This document shows, piece by piece, positions 1 through 6,879 of a stretch of 22,919 nt of DNA. The notes under the pieces are model-generated. The model was not told where the DNA came from, ran no database searches, and worked only from the letters and a program-made list of their open reading frames with translations. The stretch's first letter is position 1. The number at the start of each line of letters is the position of its first letter. Both the position numbers and the translations under genes were made by a program. Where the stretch lies: contig JAFADI010000149.1 in assembly GCA_023424965.1 (NCBI GenBank), positions 1 to 22,919 of the forward strand, read 5' to 3'. This DNA is from Bacillota bacterium. GTDB lineage: Bacteria; Bacillota; Clostridia; Acetivibrionales; JAFADI01.

Positions 1-1209
1 GCCGGCAAAATGATCCCCCTTTTCAAACTGGTACAGGTGAAAATTGACAAAATCAATCTTGTCCTGCGTGAAAAGCTCACCGGCATCAGGGTCATCCGCG
101 CCTTCAATACGGTGGAACGTGAGCGGAAACGCTTTGGCGAGGCCAATGCCGGACTTACGGATAATTATATCCGGGTGAACAGGATCATGGCCTTCATGAT
201 GCCTGCCATCATGCTGGTAATGAACATGACTTCCCTGGCCATCCTGTGGTTCGGAGGCATCCGCATAAGCATCGGAGAAATGGATCTGGGGGCGCTGTCG
301 GCCTTTACCCAGTATGCCATGCAGATCATGATGTCCATGCTGATGCTGGCCATGATGTTCATCATGGTCCCCCGGGCGCAAGCCGCAGCCGTGAGGATCA
401 ACGAAGTCCTGGAAACGGAGCCTGAAATAACGGACACCAGGGAAGCTTCCCCTTCATCGTCTCAAAAGGGGTATATCGAGTTCAAAGATGTGACCTTCAG
501 CTATCACGGAGCTGAAGAACCCGCACTGGAGAATATCTCTTTTTCTGCAAAGCCGGGAGAGATCACTGCGATTATCGGAAGCACCGGTTCAGGCAAATCG
601 ACCCTTATCAACCTGATCCCCAGGTTTTATGACGTAGACAGCGGAAGCGTCCTCCTCGACGGTACGGACGTGAGAAAGCTGACGCAGGAAGGCCTCAGGG
701 CCAAAATCGGCTTTGTACCGCAGAAAGCGGTGCTGTTCTCCGGGACAATCGCCGAAAATATCCGGTTCGGAAAGGAAAATGCCACCGAGGAAGAAATAAG
801 ACATGCGGCTGAAATTGCGCAAGCGTCGGAGTTTATTGCCAATATGGACGGCGGCTACAGCCATGAAATCGCCCAGGGCGGCACCAACGTCTCGGGCGGT
901 CAGAAGCAGCGTCTCGCCATCGCCCGCGCACTGGTCAGGAGGCCTGAGATCTTTGTTTTTGACGACAGCTTCTCCGCCCTTGACTTTAAGACAGATGCTC
1001 TCCTGCGTGCCGCACTCAAAAAGGAAATTTCAGACGCAACGGTGATTATCGTCGCCCAGAGGGTTGGTACCGTAATGGATGCAGACAGGATTATCGTTCT
1101 GGACGAAGGCCGTATTGCGGGGATTGGAACGCACCGGGAGCTGTTGAATACCTGCCGGGTATACCGTGAGATTGTATCCTCACAACTGTCAGAGGAGGAA
1201 TTGGCATGA
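1..1209 (+). CDS. ABC exporter subunit (permease-ATPase fusion), 5'-truncated; degenerate half of a heterodimer
   Basis: The reading frame is open from base 1, so the gene begins upstream; the first ATG in the window is at 10. What remains (399 residues counted from that ATG) is the end of the transmembrane domain followed by a complete nucleotide-binding domain. Visible motifs are Walker A GSTGSGKST (190-198), signature VSGGQKQR (294-301) and Walker B IFVFDD (315-320). The residue after the Walker B aspartate is Asp, not the catalytic Glu, and the switch histidine is Gln (VAQRV, Q350). These changes are typical of the catalytically weak subunit of heterodimeric type IV exporters such as BmrC/BmrD and TM287/288. 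The stop overlaps the next gene's ATG by four bases (ATGA), so the two are translationally coupled. The exported substrate cannot be told; multidrug or lipid export is usual for the family. Confidence 0.93.
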   Translation, partial: AGKMIPLFKLVQVKIDKINLVLREKLTGIRVIRAFNTVERERKRFGEANAGLTDNYIRVNRIMAFMMPAIMLVMNMTSLAILWFGGIRISIGEMDLGALSAFTQYAMQIMMSMLMLAMMFIMVPRAQAAAVRINEVLETEPEITDTREASPSSSQKGYIEFKDVTFSYHGAEEPALENISFSAKPGEITAIIGSTGSGKSTLINLIPRFYDVDSGSVLLDGTDVRKLTQEGLRAKIGFVPQKAVLFSGTIAENIRFGKENATEEEIRHAAEIAQASEFIANMDGGYSHEIAQGGTNVSGGQKQRLAIARALVRRPEIFVFDDSFSALDFKTDALLRAALKKEISDATVIIVAQRVGTVMDADRIIVLDEGRIAGIGTHRELLNTCRVYREIVSSQLSEEELA

Positions 1210-4200
1210 GTGCAGACAGGGCGAACAAAAATGCGGGTCAAAAGCCCATGGGACCCGGAAGAGGCGGTCCCATGGGCAGTCTGGGGATGCCCGTTCAGAA
1301 GGCGAAGGACTTTAAAGGCACCCTCCGCAGGCTCATTCTTTATTTAAAGCCCCACAGGCTAAACCTGATGATCGTACTGATCTTCGCAATCGCCAGCACC
1401 ATCTTCAGCATTGCGGCTCCCAAAGTAAGTGCCAGGGCGATGAATAAGCTGCAGGACAGCTACATGGCAAGAATGATGCTCCAGAAGCTGTCGGAAGCAC
1501 AGCAGAAGGCCGTGGACAAGATTTACGAGGCAATGACGGAGGCCCAGAGAAAGACCCTGGACACCGTTAGCAGCCAGATGGCCGACGCTCAAAGGAAAGC
1601 CGCAGACAAGATCACCGGCAGCATGGCTGATGCCCAGAAAAATGCTGTGGGCGCAATAGAAAAGCAAATGGCCGATGCCCAGAGAAAAGCCATCAGCGGT
1701 ATAGAGGAGCAAATGGCCGCTACGCAGAAAACCCTGACTGCCCAGTTGAAGCAGCAGACACAGCAGCCTCCGTCTCCGCCCGAGGCCAGCCCCGGTTCTG
1801 AAGCACCGGAGGAGGCCCCGCCAATGAGTCCCGAGACATTACAGGCGATACAGGATTTCCTGCAGCTTCCTTCCATTGATGCCATCAGCGATCCCCAGCA
1901 AAAGGCGGCGGTGATCGTCAGCATGATGGACTTGCTGTCAAAGCTTCCCGGGGCCTCCCAGCAAATCAGCGCCCAGTCCCTGGCCGCAATGAAGAGCTTG
2001 CTGCAGCTTCCCATGCTGGATACCGTCACAGACCCCCAGCGCAAGACAAGCCTGACCCTTGAGCTGCTGGAAGTGTTCAAAAACATGCCTGCCGCCCAAA
2101 CTGCCCAGCAGATGCCCCCGGATACCCTTGAGGCCATGAAGGAATTATTAAGCCTCCCCCTGCTGAATACCGTCAAAGACTCCCAGGCAAAAACCGGCGT
2201 GGTTTTGAAGCTGTTGAATGTGTTTAAAAAAATGCCCCAGAGCCAGCAGGGTTCACAGGCCCTCAACCCAAAATCCTTGGATGCCATGAAGGATTTGCTC
2301 AGCCTTCCCCTGCTGGATACCGTCAGAGACCCCAAGCAAAAGGCCGATTTGCTTTTGAGGGTCATGGACGTGTTCAAGCGGCTGCCCGGTACCTCCCCCG
2401 GAACACAGGCCGGCCAGGAACAGCAAATCACGCCTGAAGCCCTGGATGCCGTCAAAGAGCTTTCAAAGCTTCCTGATATAAACAGCATTGAAGACCCCCG
2501 GCAGAAGGCGGATACCGTAAGCCGCATGCTGGATTTGTTCGTAAAAATGCCTGAGAGCCGCTCAAATACTCAAAATACCGGCACTGATAACGGTACGGCA
2601 AAGGAGTTGGACCCGGAAACGGCCAACACCATGAAGGAGCTGTTGGGCCTCCCGCTGCTGGGCACTTTGAAGGATGCAGGCCAGAAGGCCGAGGTGTGCC
2701 GGAAATTCATTGACCTGGGCCAGAAGCTGTCCGCTAAGGGTGAAAGCAGTCTGACGCTTCAAAACGTACAGCAGGACGTGCAGCTGACCCAGGAACAGAT
2801 TGACGGCGCTATCCGGGCAATCCGGGAGACCAACGGAGAATATGATTTCAATTATATCGGCATCATCGTCCTCGTTCTCATCGGCATGTATCTGGTCAGT
2901 GCGGCCTTCAGCCTGGTGATGGGGCTTGTGATGTCAGGCGTCGCCCAGAAAACAGTCCGGGATCTGCGCACGGAAGTTGACGACAAGCTGTCAAGGCTTC
3001 CCTTGAAATACTTTGATATCCATCCCCACGGCGATATATTGAGCCGTGTAACCAATGACATCGACACCATCGCCACTACCCTGCAGCAAAGCCTGACACA
3101 GATCATCACTTCGGTCATCACCATTATCGGGTACATCCTCATGATGCTGACCATCAGTCCGGTGCTCACCCTGATTGTGATTGCCACACTGCCGCTGTAC
3201 ATCCTCGCCACCACCCTGATCGCAAAGCAATCCCAGAAATACTTTGCTGCGCAGCAGAAGGAACTGGGTGCCCTCAGCGGGCATGTGGAAGAGATCTATA
3301 CGGGCCACAAGATCGTTAAGGCCTTCGGCCGGGAAAAGGCCTCCATCAAAAGGTTTGAAGACATCAACGGCAGGCTCAACAGTGCGGGCTGGAAGGCCCA
3401 GTTTGTGTCGGGAATCATGTTTCCCCTGATGAATTTCATCAGCAACCTGGGCTATGTGGGAATCAGTATCGTGGGAGGCATCTGGATAACCAGAAACCTG
3501 CTGGGGCTGGGAGATATCCTGGCGTTCATCCAGTATTCGCGGTCCTTCACCATGCCCATTACCCAGACGGCAAACATCGCAAACATCATTCAATCCACGG
3601 TGGCCTGCGCGGAACGTGTCTTTGAAGTGCTGGATGAACCGGAAGAAATTCCCGACAGGCAAGACGCCAAGATACTGGAGGCGCCGAAAGGGGAGGTGGC
3701 TTTCCAGCATGTGGATTTCAGTTACAAGGAAGAGGAACCCTTGATCAGGGACATGAACCTTGCCGTAAAGCCGGGGGATACCATTGCAATTGTGGGCCCT
3801 ACAGGCGCCGGTAAAACCACCCTGGTAAACCTGCTGATGCGTTTCTACGAGATAAATTCAGGCAGGATAAGCATCGATGGCATGGATATCAAAGAAATCA
3901 AGCGCAGCGAGCTCCGCAAAATATTCGGTATGGTGCTGCAGGACACCTGGCTGTTCAATGGAAGCATAAAGGACAACATTGCTTACGGGAAGGAAGGCGC
4001 AACCATGGAGGAAATCACCGGCGCAGCAAAAGCCGCCCATGCGGACCGCTTTATCCGAACGCTGCCCGAAGGCTACAACACCGTCCTCAATGAGGAGGCC
4101 ACCAACATCTCCCAGGGGCAAAAGCAGCTGCTCACCATCGCCCGGGCAATCCTTGCAGACCCTGCCATACTAATTCTTGATGAGGCCACCAGCAGTGTGG

Positions 4201-4439
4201 ACACCCGGACGGAGGTGCTGATCCAGAAGGCCATGGCCAACCTGATGCAGGGGAGGACCAGCTTCGTGATTGCCCACCGGCTTTCCACCATCCGTGATGC
4301 GGAACTCATCCTGGTCATGAACAAGGGGACCATCATCGAAATGGGCAGCCACAAGGAGTTGATAAATAAGGGCGGCTTCTACGCCGACCTTTACAACAGC
4401 CAGTTCACAGGGGCCGGTACCGGCAATGACGCGGTTTAG
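1206..4439 (+). CDS. ABC exporter subunit (permease-ATPase fusion) with a large repeat-rich extracellular insertion
   Basis: This 1077-residue protein is the canonical partner of the upstream subunit; relatives are roughly 600-650 residues. After a Gly/Pro/Met-rich cytoplasmic start (10-30), TM1 lies at about 53-72. Residues about 80-540 are an insertion, and the normal exporter sequence resumes at TM2 (about 550-575). The NBD has Walker A GPTGAGKTT (864-872), Walker B ILILDE (988-993) with the catalytic Glu, and the H-loop VIAHR (1021-1025). Its signature is NISQGQ, with Gln for the first Gly. The insertion lies in the first loop, predicted to be extracellular. It holds six 15-residue repeats (96-185), a Pro/Glu-rich linker and six repeats of a 38-residue core (211-509). 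The ATG overlaps the previous stop. The family assignment is firm; the role of the insertion is unknown. Confidence 0.95.
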   Translation: MSADRANKNAGQKPMGPGRGGPMGSLGMPVQKAKDFKGTLRRLILYLKPHRLNLMIVLIFAIASTIFSIAAPKVSARAMNKLQDSYMARMMLQKLSEAQQKAVDKIYEAMTEAQRKTLDTVSSQMADAQRKAADKITGSMADAQKNAVGAIEKQMADAQRKAISGIEEQMAATQKTLTAQLKQQTQQPPSPPEASPGSEAPEEAPPMSPETLQAIQDFLQLPSIDAISDPQQKAAVIVSMMDLLSKLPGASQQISAQSLAAMKSLLQLPMLDTVTDPQRKTSLTLELLEVFKNMPAAQTAQQMPPDTLEAMKELLSLPLLNTVKDSQAKTGVVLKLLNVFKKMPQSQQGSQALNPKSLDAMKDLLSLPLLDTVRDPKQKADLLLRVMDVFKRLPGTSPGTQAGQEQQITPEALDAVKELSKLPDINSIEDPRQKADTVSRMLDLFVKMPESRSNTQNTGTDNGTAKELDPETANTMKELLGLPLLGTLKDAGQKAEVCRKFIDLGQKLSAKGESSLTLQNVQQDVQLTQEQIDGAIRAIRETNGEYDFNYIGIIVLVLIGMYLVSAAFSLVMGLVMSGVAQKTVRDLRTEVDDKLSRLPLKYFDIHPHGDILSRVTNDIDTIATTLQQSLTQIITSVITIIGYILMMLTISPVLTLIVIATLPLYILATTLIAKQSQKYFAAQQKELGALSGHVEEIYTGHKIVKAFGREKASIKRFEDINGRLNSAGWKAQFVSGIMFPLMNFISNLGYVGISIVGGIWITRNLLGLGDILAFIQYSRSFTMPITQTANIANIIQSTVACAERVFEVLDEPEEIPDRQDAKILEAPKGEVAFQHVDFSYKEEEPLIRDMNLAVKPGDTIAIVGPTGAGKTTLVNLLMRFYEINSGRISIDGMDIKEIKRSELRKIFGMVLQDTWLFNGSIKDNIAYGKEGATMEEITGAAKAAHADRFIRTLPEGYNTVLNEEATNISQGQKQLLTIARAILADPAILILDEATSSVDTRTEVLIQKAMANLMQGRTSFVIAHRLSTIRDAELILVMNKGTIIEMGSHKELINKGGFYADLYNSQFTGAGTGNDAV
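1491..1760 (+). repeat. Six 45-bp (15-residue) tandem repeats inside the ABC exporter gene
   Basis: Residues 96-185 of the exporter read as six consecutive 15-residue units of the form (S/T/A)-(E/D)-A-Q-(R/K/Q)-K-...-(Q/E/S)-M. Examples are ADAQRKAADKITGSM and ADAQRKAISGIEEQM. Codons differ between copies at third positions while the residues are kept. This argues for selection on the protein rather than a very recent DNA duplication. An 11- or 15-residue hydrophobic periodicity suggests a helical rod. Confidence 0.9.
1836..2732 (+). repeat. Six longer protein repeats (38-residue core, 47-60 residue spacing) inside the ABC exporter gene
   Basis: Cores begin at residues 211, 258, 307, 357, 412 and 472. 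Each has the pattern (T/S/A)L-x-A-(M/I/V)-K-x-L-L-x-LP-x-(L/I)-(D/N)-(T/S)-(V/I)-x-D-(P/S)-x-x-K, then an amphipathic helix ending in (D/N)-(V/L)-F-K-x-(M/L)P. Variable linkers rich in Gln, Ser and Pro join the cores. Each unit looks like a helix-turn-helix hairpin. I do not recognise a named repeat family. Confidence 0.88.
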
Positions 4440-4446
4440 GCAGTCA

Positions 4447-4475
4447 TTGACCCCTTCTCTCTCTTGCGGTAGTAT
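4447..4475 (+). promoter_or_regulatory. Candidate sigma-A promoter for the P5CR-like gene
   Basis: TTGACC (4447-4452), a 17-base spacer and TAGTAT (4470-4475) lie between the ABC operon and the next gene. The -35 matches five of six bases and the -10 four of six. Position and spacing fit, but the match alone is modest. Confidence 0.4.
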
Positions 4476-4515
4476 ATGAATATGGATGCGATCAAGGTAA
4501 AAGGGGTGAAATTCT

Positions 4516-5334
4516 TTGGAGGGTAGAGCTTGGGAACTATTCAACAACCGCAAAGTAGGAATCATGGGGTGCGGCCATTTAGGACAGGCAATCGCGCAGT
4601 CACTGGTCAGTCAAGGCCTTGGAAAAGAGAATCTTCTCATTTCCTATAGGGGAAATCCTCTGACCTATCAGAAGCTTGAAGCCCGGGGGCTGGCTTCATG
4701 CCTCACCACAAACCAAAGGCTGCTTCAGGAGGCAGGGGTTATACTCATCACCGTGAAGCCGCAGGACGTTCTTGCCCTGAAAGAAACTGTCGTTTCAAGC
4801 AAAGCGCTTATCGTCTCATGCATGGCAGGAATTCCGCGGGAACTGCTGCACAGGCTGCTGGGAAGGGATGTGTTCCGGATGATGCTCAGCGGGCCGGATA
4901 CCATTTTATCCGGCAAAGGGGTGGCGGCCGTTTATCCGGAGCATGGGCATTTGACCCTGCTGCTCCGCGCAATGAACGTAACACAGGTTAAAATCACGTT
5001 GGAAGATGAACTGGATGTCTTTACTGCCGGTGTTTGCCTGCCTGCGGCATTGTTGACGGCAGAAAATTCAATGGAAGCCAAAACGGCTATGGATCGGATC
5101 GGGGCAGAATATCCGCTGCTTCCGGAGCTTTATTCCTGGGCGGTTAAGGCTTTGCCCCATTTTCACAGCAGCGCAGACAGGGAGGCCTATGTGGAGAGGA
5201 TGATTACCAAAGGAGGTATTACCCATGCAATCGTCAGCAGCCTGGCCGGCGGTGCACCCCTTGATACCGCCCTGAGAAAAGGAATTGCCCGGGCCAGGGA
5301 GATCTCTTCGGAAATACAGCAATTCGGTGGTTAG
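4516..5334 (+). CDS. Pyrroline-5-carboxylate reductase-like NAD(P)-binding protein (ProC/ComER-like)
   Basis: The 272-residue protein has an N-terminal Rossmann motif GIMGCGHLGQAI (15-26), a following TVKPQD segment typical of this family, and a helical C-terminal half. Known members reduce 1-pyrroline-5-carboxylate to proline; ComER-type paralogues have other or unknown roles. The usual proC motif RxMPNTP appears here as RMMLSGPD, and the C-terminal S/T-PGGTT signature is only loosely kept as ITKGGITHA, so proline synthesis is doubtful. The TTG start at 4516 is chosen because a site reading AAAGGGGTG ends eight to nine bases before it and no in-frame ATG occurs before codon 17, which would cut the Rossmann motif. 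It appears to be a single-gene unit closed by the hairpin at 5342. Confidence 0.8.
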   Translation: MEGRAWELFNNRKVGIMGCGHLGQAIAQSLVSQGLGKENLLISYRGNPLTYQKLEARGLASCLTTNQRLLQEAGVILITVKPQDVLALKETVVSSKALIVSCMAGIPRELLHRLLGRDVFRMMLSGPDTILSGKGVAAVYPEHGHLTLLLRAMNVTQVKITLEDELDVFTAGVCLPAALLTAENSMEAKTAMDRIGAEYPLLPELYSWAVKALPHFHSSADREAYVERMITKGGITHAIVSSLAGGAPLDTALRKGIARAREISSEIQQFGG

Positions 5335-5341
5335 TTATTTA

Positions 5342-5397
5342 TTGTTTGACTGCCAAGTCCCAAAGAGTATTGACAGTCAAACAAACATGCATTTTTT
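5342..5397 (+). terminator. Rho-independent terminator after the P5CR-like gene
   Basis: A perfect 11-bp inverted repeat, TTGTTTGACTG (5342-5352) with CAGTCAAACAA (5374-5384), starts seven bases after the stop codon. A run of six T follows at 5392-5397. It also lies just beyond the end of the convergent ABM-domain gene and could serve both strands, but a T tract is visible only on the plus side. Confidence 0.75.
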
Positions 5398-5412
5398 AGC
5401 CCATGTTTTATA

Positions 5413-5703
5413 TCATTCCACTTTTTGATAGAGATTTACTTCTCCCGGCTTTTCCAGGAAATCTCCCAGTTGGGGGACAATTTCCTTAAAATGTACGGCG
5501 GCCATGTGCTTGTCGAGAGCCTCCCGGCTTTCCCATTCTTCCAGGATGGTCAGTATCCGGGGGTCTTCCAGGTCCTGGAACAGGTCGTAGTGTATGCAGC
5601 CAGGGTCGTCTTTCTGGGTTTTCTCTACCAGCTTCTTTGCCAGCATTATAAAACCGTCGATTTTATCCTGCTTCACATAGTGCTTTGCCACAATATTGAT
5701 CAT
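5413..5703 (-). CDS. ABM-domain monooxygenase (antibiotic biosynthesis monooxygenase / YgiN-like)
   Basis: This 96-residue protein matches the small dimeric alpha-beta barrel ABM family (PF03992 type). It shows an N-terminal strand-rich start, the motif DPGCIHYDLFQD (33-44), EEWESREALDKHM (55-67), and a His pair in the HMAAVHF region. Members act on quinones or aromatic polyketides without cofactors; YgiN oxidises menadiol. AAAGGAG lies nine bases before the ATG. It sits 24 bp behind the nitroreductase gene in the same direction, so the two are probably co-transcribed as a quinone or electrophile-handling pair. The exact substrate is unknown. Confidence 0.85.
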   Translation of the reverse strand: MINIVAKHYVKQDKIDGFIMLAKKLVEKTQKDDPGCIHYDLFQDLEDPRILTILEEWESREALDKHMAAVHFKEIVPQLGDFLEKPGEVNLYQKVE

Positions 5704-5727
5704 GTTTTTCGACTCCTTTTTATCTTA

Positions 5728-6231
5728 TTAGAATTTTTCGTAGTGAACCTTTTCCGCCCTATACCGGTCAACAAACTCGTTTTTCTGTCCGTCGGGATAG
5801 CCGATGGCAATCAGTGCAAAGGGGTTGATGTGATCCGGCAGGCCATATAGCTCCTTAACATATGCCACGGTGGAATCGGTGATGGCCACACCGACCCATA
5901 ACGACCCGAGGCCCAGGTGGGTGGCTTCCAGCAGTATGTTTTGCGCTGCCGCCCCAAGGTCCTGCTGCCAGGAGGTTGAGAACCGCAGCCCCTTCTCGTT
6001 AGCCAGAAGGACGAAGGTGACAGCCGAGCCTGCAACAGGCCTTGAATAAGGACCCATCTGTGACAGCTTATCCAGCCCCGCCCTGTCCTCCACCACGATA
6101 AATTCCCAGGGCTGCTGATTTCCTGCCGAAGGAGCCTGCATGGCAGCGCGCAGCAGCTTATCGATTTTTTCTTTTTCAACCGGCCTCTCTTCAAATTTCC
6201 GTATGCTTCTACGGTTAAAGATTTCCTGCAT
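5728..6231 (-). CDS. Nitroreductase family FMN-dependent oxidoreductase
   Basis: The protein (167 residues from the chosen start) has the nitroreductase hallmarks RRSIRKF (6-12), contacting FMN phosphate, and APSAGNQQPW (about 33-42), then a long helical core and a GYPDG segment near the C-terminus. The family reduces nitroaromatics, quinones or flavins with NAD(P)H as a homodimer. The ATG at 6231 is preferred over one five codons upstream because GGAGGGAAGG ends three bases before it, with its GGAGG core eight bases away. It is the first gene of a two-gene unit with the ABM protein and is divergent from an HxlR regulator, which is the usual arrangement for redox-responsive control (compare hypR-hypO and yodB-yodC in Bacillus subtilis). 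Confidence 0.92.
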   Translation of the reverse strand: MQEIFNRRSIRKFEERPVEKEKIDKLLRAAMQAPSAGNQQPWEFIVVEDRAGLDKLSQMGPYSRPVAGSAVTFVLLANEKGLRFSTSWQQDLGAAAQNILLEATHLGLGSLWVGVAITDSTVAYVKELYGLPDHINPFALIAIGYPDGQKNEFVDRYRAEKVHYEKF

Positions 6232-6316
6232 ATTCCTTCCCTCCATTTTTCAATGATACGTAGTTTCCCCATCAGAACCCTATACTTTCACAGGCAAAGC
6301 AGCTAATGATATGGTC

Positions 6317-6345
6317 TTTACATTTGCTGCCAGACGGATTATACT
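6317..6345 (+). promoter_or_regulatory. Sigma-A-like promoter of the HxlR-type regulator gene
   Basis: TTTACA (6317-6322), exactly 17 bases, then TATACT (6340-6345): five of six matches in each hexamer. It sits 66 bp upstream of the HxlR ATG. Confidence 0.6.
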
Positions 6346-6352
6346 AAGTATA
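6340..6352. promoter_or_regulatory. Palindromic putative HxlR operator over the -10 box
   Basis: TATACTAAGTATA is a perfect 13-base palindrome around one central base and covers the -10 hexamer of the HxlR promoter. The reverse strand also reads TATAAT at 6338-6343, a possible -10 for the divergent nitroreductase. A dimeric winged-helix repressor bound here could shut both directions. A second short inverted repeat, GCACA-TTTT-TGTGC, lies at 6380-6393. Confidence 0.45.
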
Positions 6353-6410
6353 TTCAACAAGGAACATAACTACAAGTACGCACATTTTTGTGCCCTGGAA
6401 TTGAGGACCC

Positions 6411-6806
6411 ATGCTGCCCAAAGAATTAGACAAAACAAAACCGGTTTATTCGAAAAAATGCGCAGTGATCCACGCTCTTGAAATCATCGGTGGAAAATGG
6501 AGACTGCCGGTCATCTGGGAGCTTTCCGCCCAGGAAAGCATGCGGTACAACGAGCTCAAACGGCACTTGGAGGGAATCACCAACATCATGCTGACAAGGG
6601 CGTTGCAGGGCCTGGAAGAGCACGGGCTGGTAAAGCGTATGGAATTGGGACAGATACCGCCCCATGTGGAATACTCCCTGACCGAAAGTTGCAAACAACT
6701 GCTCCCCGCCCTGGAAATCATCAATGAGTGGGGTAAAAAAAGAATGCTGGATGGCTGCTGTGTTGATACTGCCGCCAGTGGGAACTCATGCCAAACCGCC
6801 CCATAA
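6411..6806 (+). CDS. HxlR-family winged-helix transcriptional regulator, likely redox sensing
   Basis: The 131-residue protein has the HxlR core: a C-x(10)-GGKW motif (C17 to W30), the winged-helix segment RYNELKRHLEGITNIMLT (45-62), the LEEHGLVKR wing (68-76), and EYSLTE (87-92). A cysteine at the equivalent N-terminal position is the redox sensor in HypR and YodB. C17 therefore makes thiol or quinone sensing plausible, but this is inference. The C-terminal tail adds C116, C117 and C127, which are outside the usual core. The start is the ATG at 6411 with GAGG five bases upstream. The gene is divergent from the nitroreductase-ABM unit and probably represses it and itself. Confidence 0.92.
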   Translation: MLPKELDKTKPVYSKKCAVIHALEIIGGKWRLPVIWELSAQESMRYNELKRHLEGITNIMLTRALQGLEEHGLVKRMELGQIPPHVEYSLTESCKQLLPALEIINEWGKKRMLDGCCVDTAASGNSCQTAP

Positions 6807-6810
6807 GAAA

Positions 6811-6834
6811 AGGGGACATTTCTCGATAAGTGAG
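6811..6834 (+). repeat. Degenerate REP-like repeat copy
   Basis: The sequence GGGGACATTTCTC at 6812-6824, preceded by an A-rich stretch, matches the core of the repeats clustered near 16.3-19.3 kb, especially the copy at 18096. It diverges afterwards. It lies just after the HxlR stop. Confidence 0.5.
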
Positions 6835-6879
6835 TAAATCAGGGGAAAATATATTCTTCTTTGTTCCAACCGAAAAGCC

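Noticed and set aside
1589..2527. Long open frame antisense to the exporter repeats (312 codons).
   Set aside because: It mirrors a repeat-rich, GC-skewed coding region, is Ser/Cys/Trp-rich without domains, and has no promoter or ribosome site.
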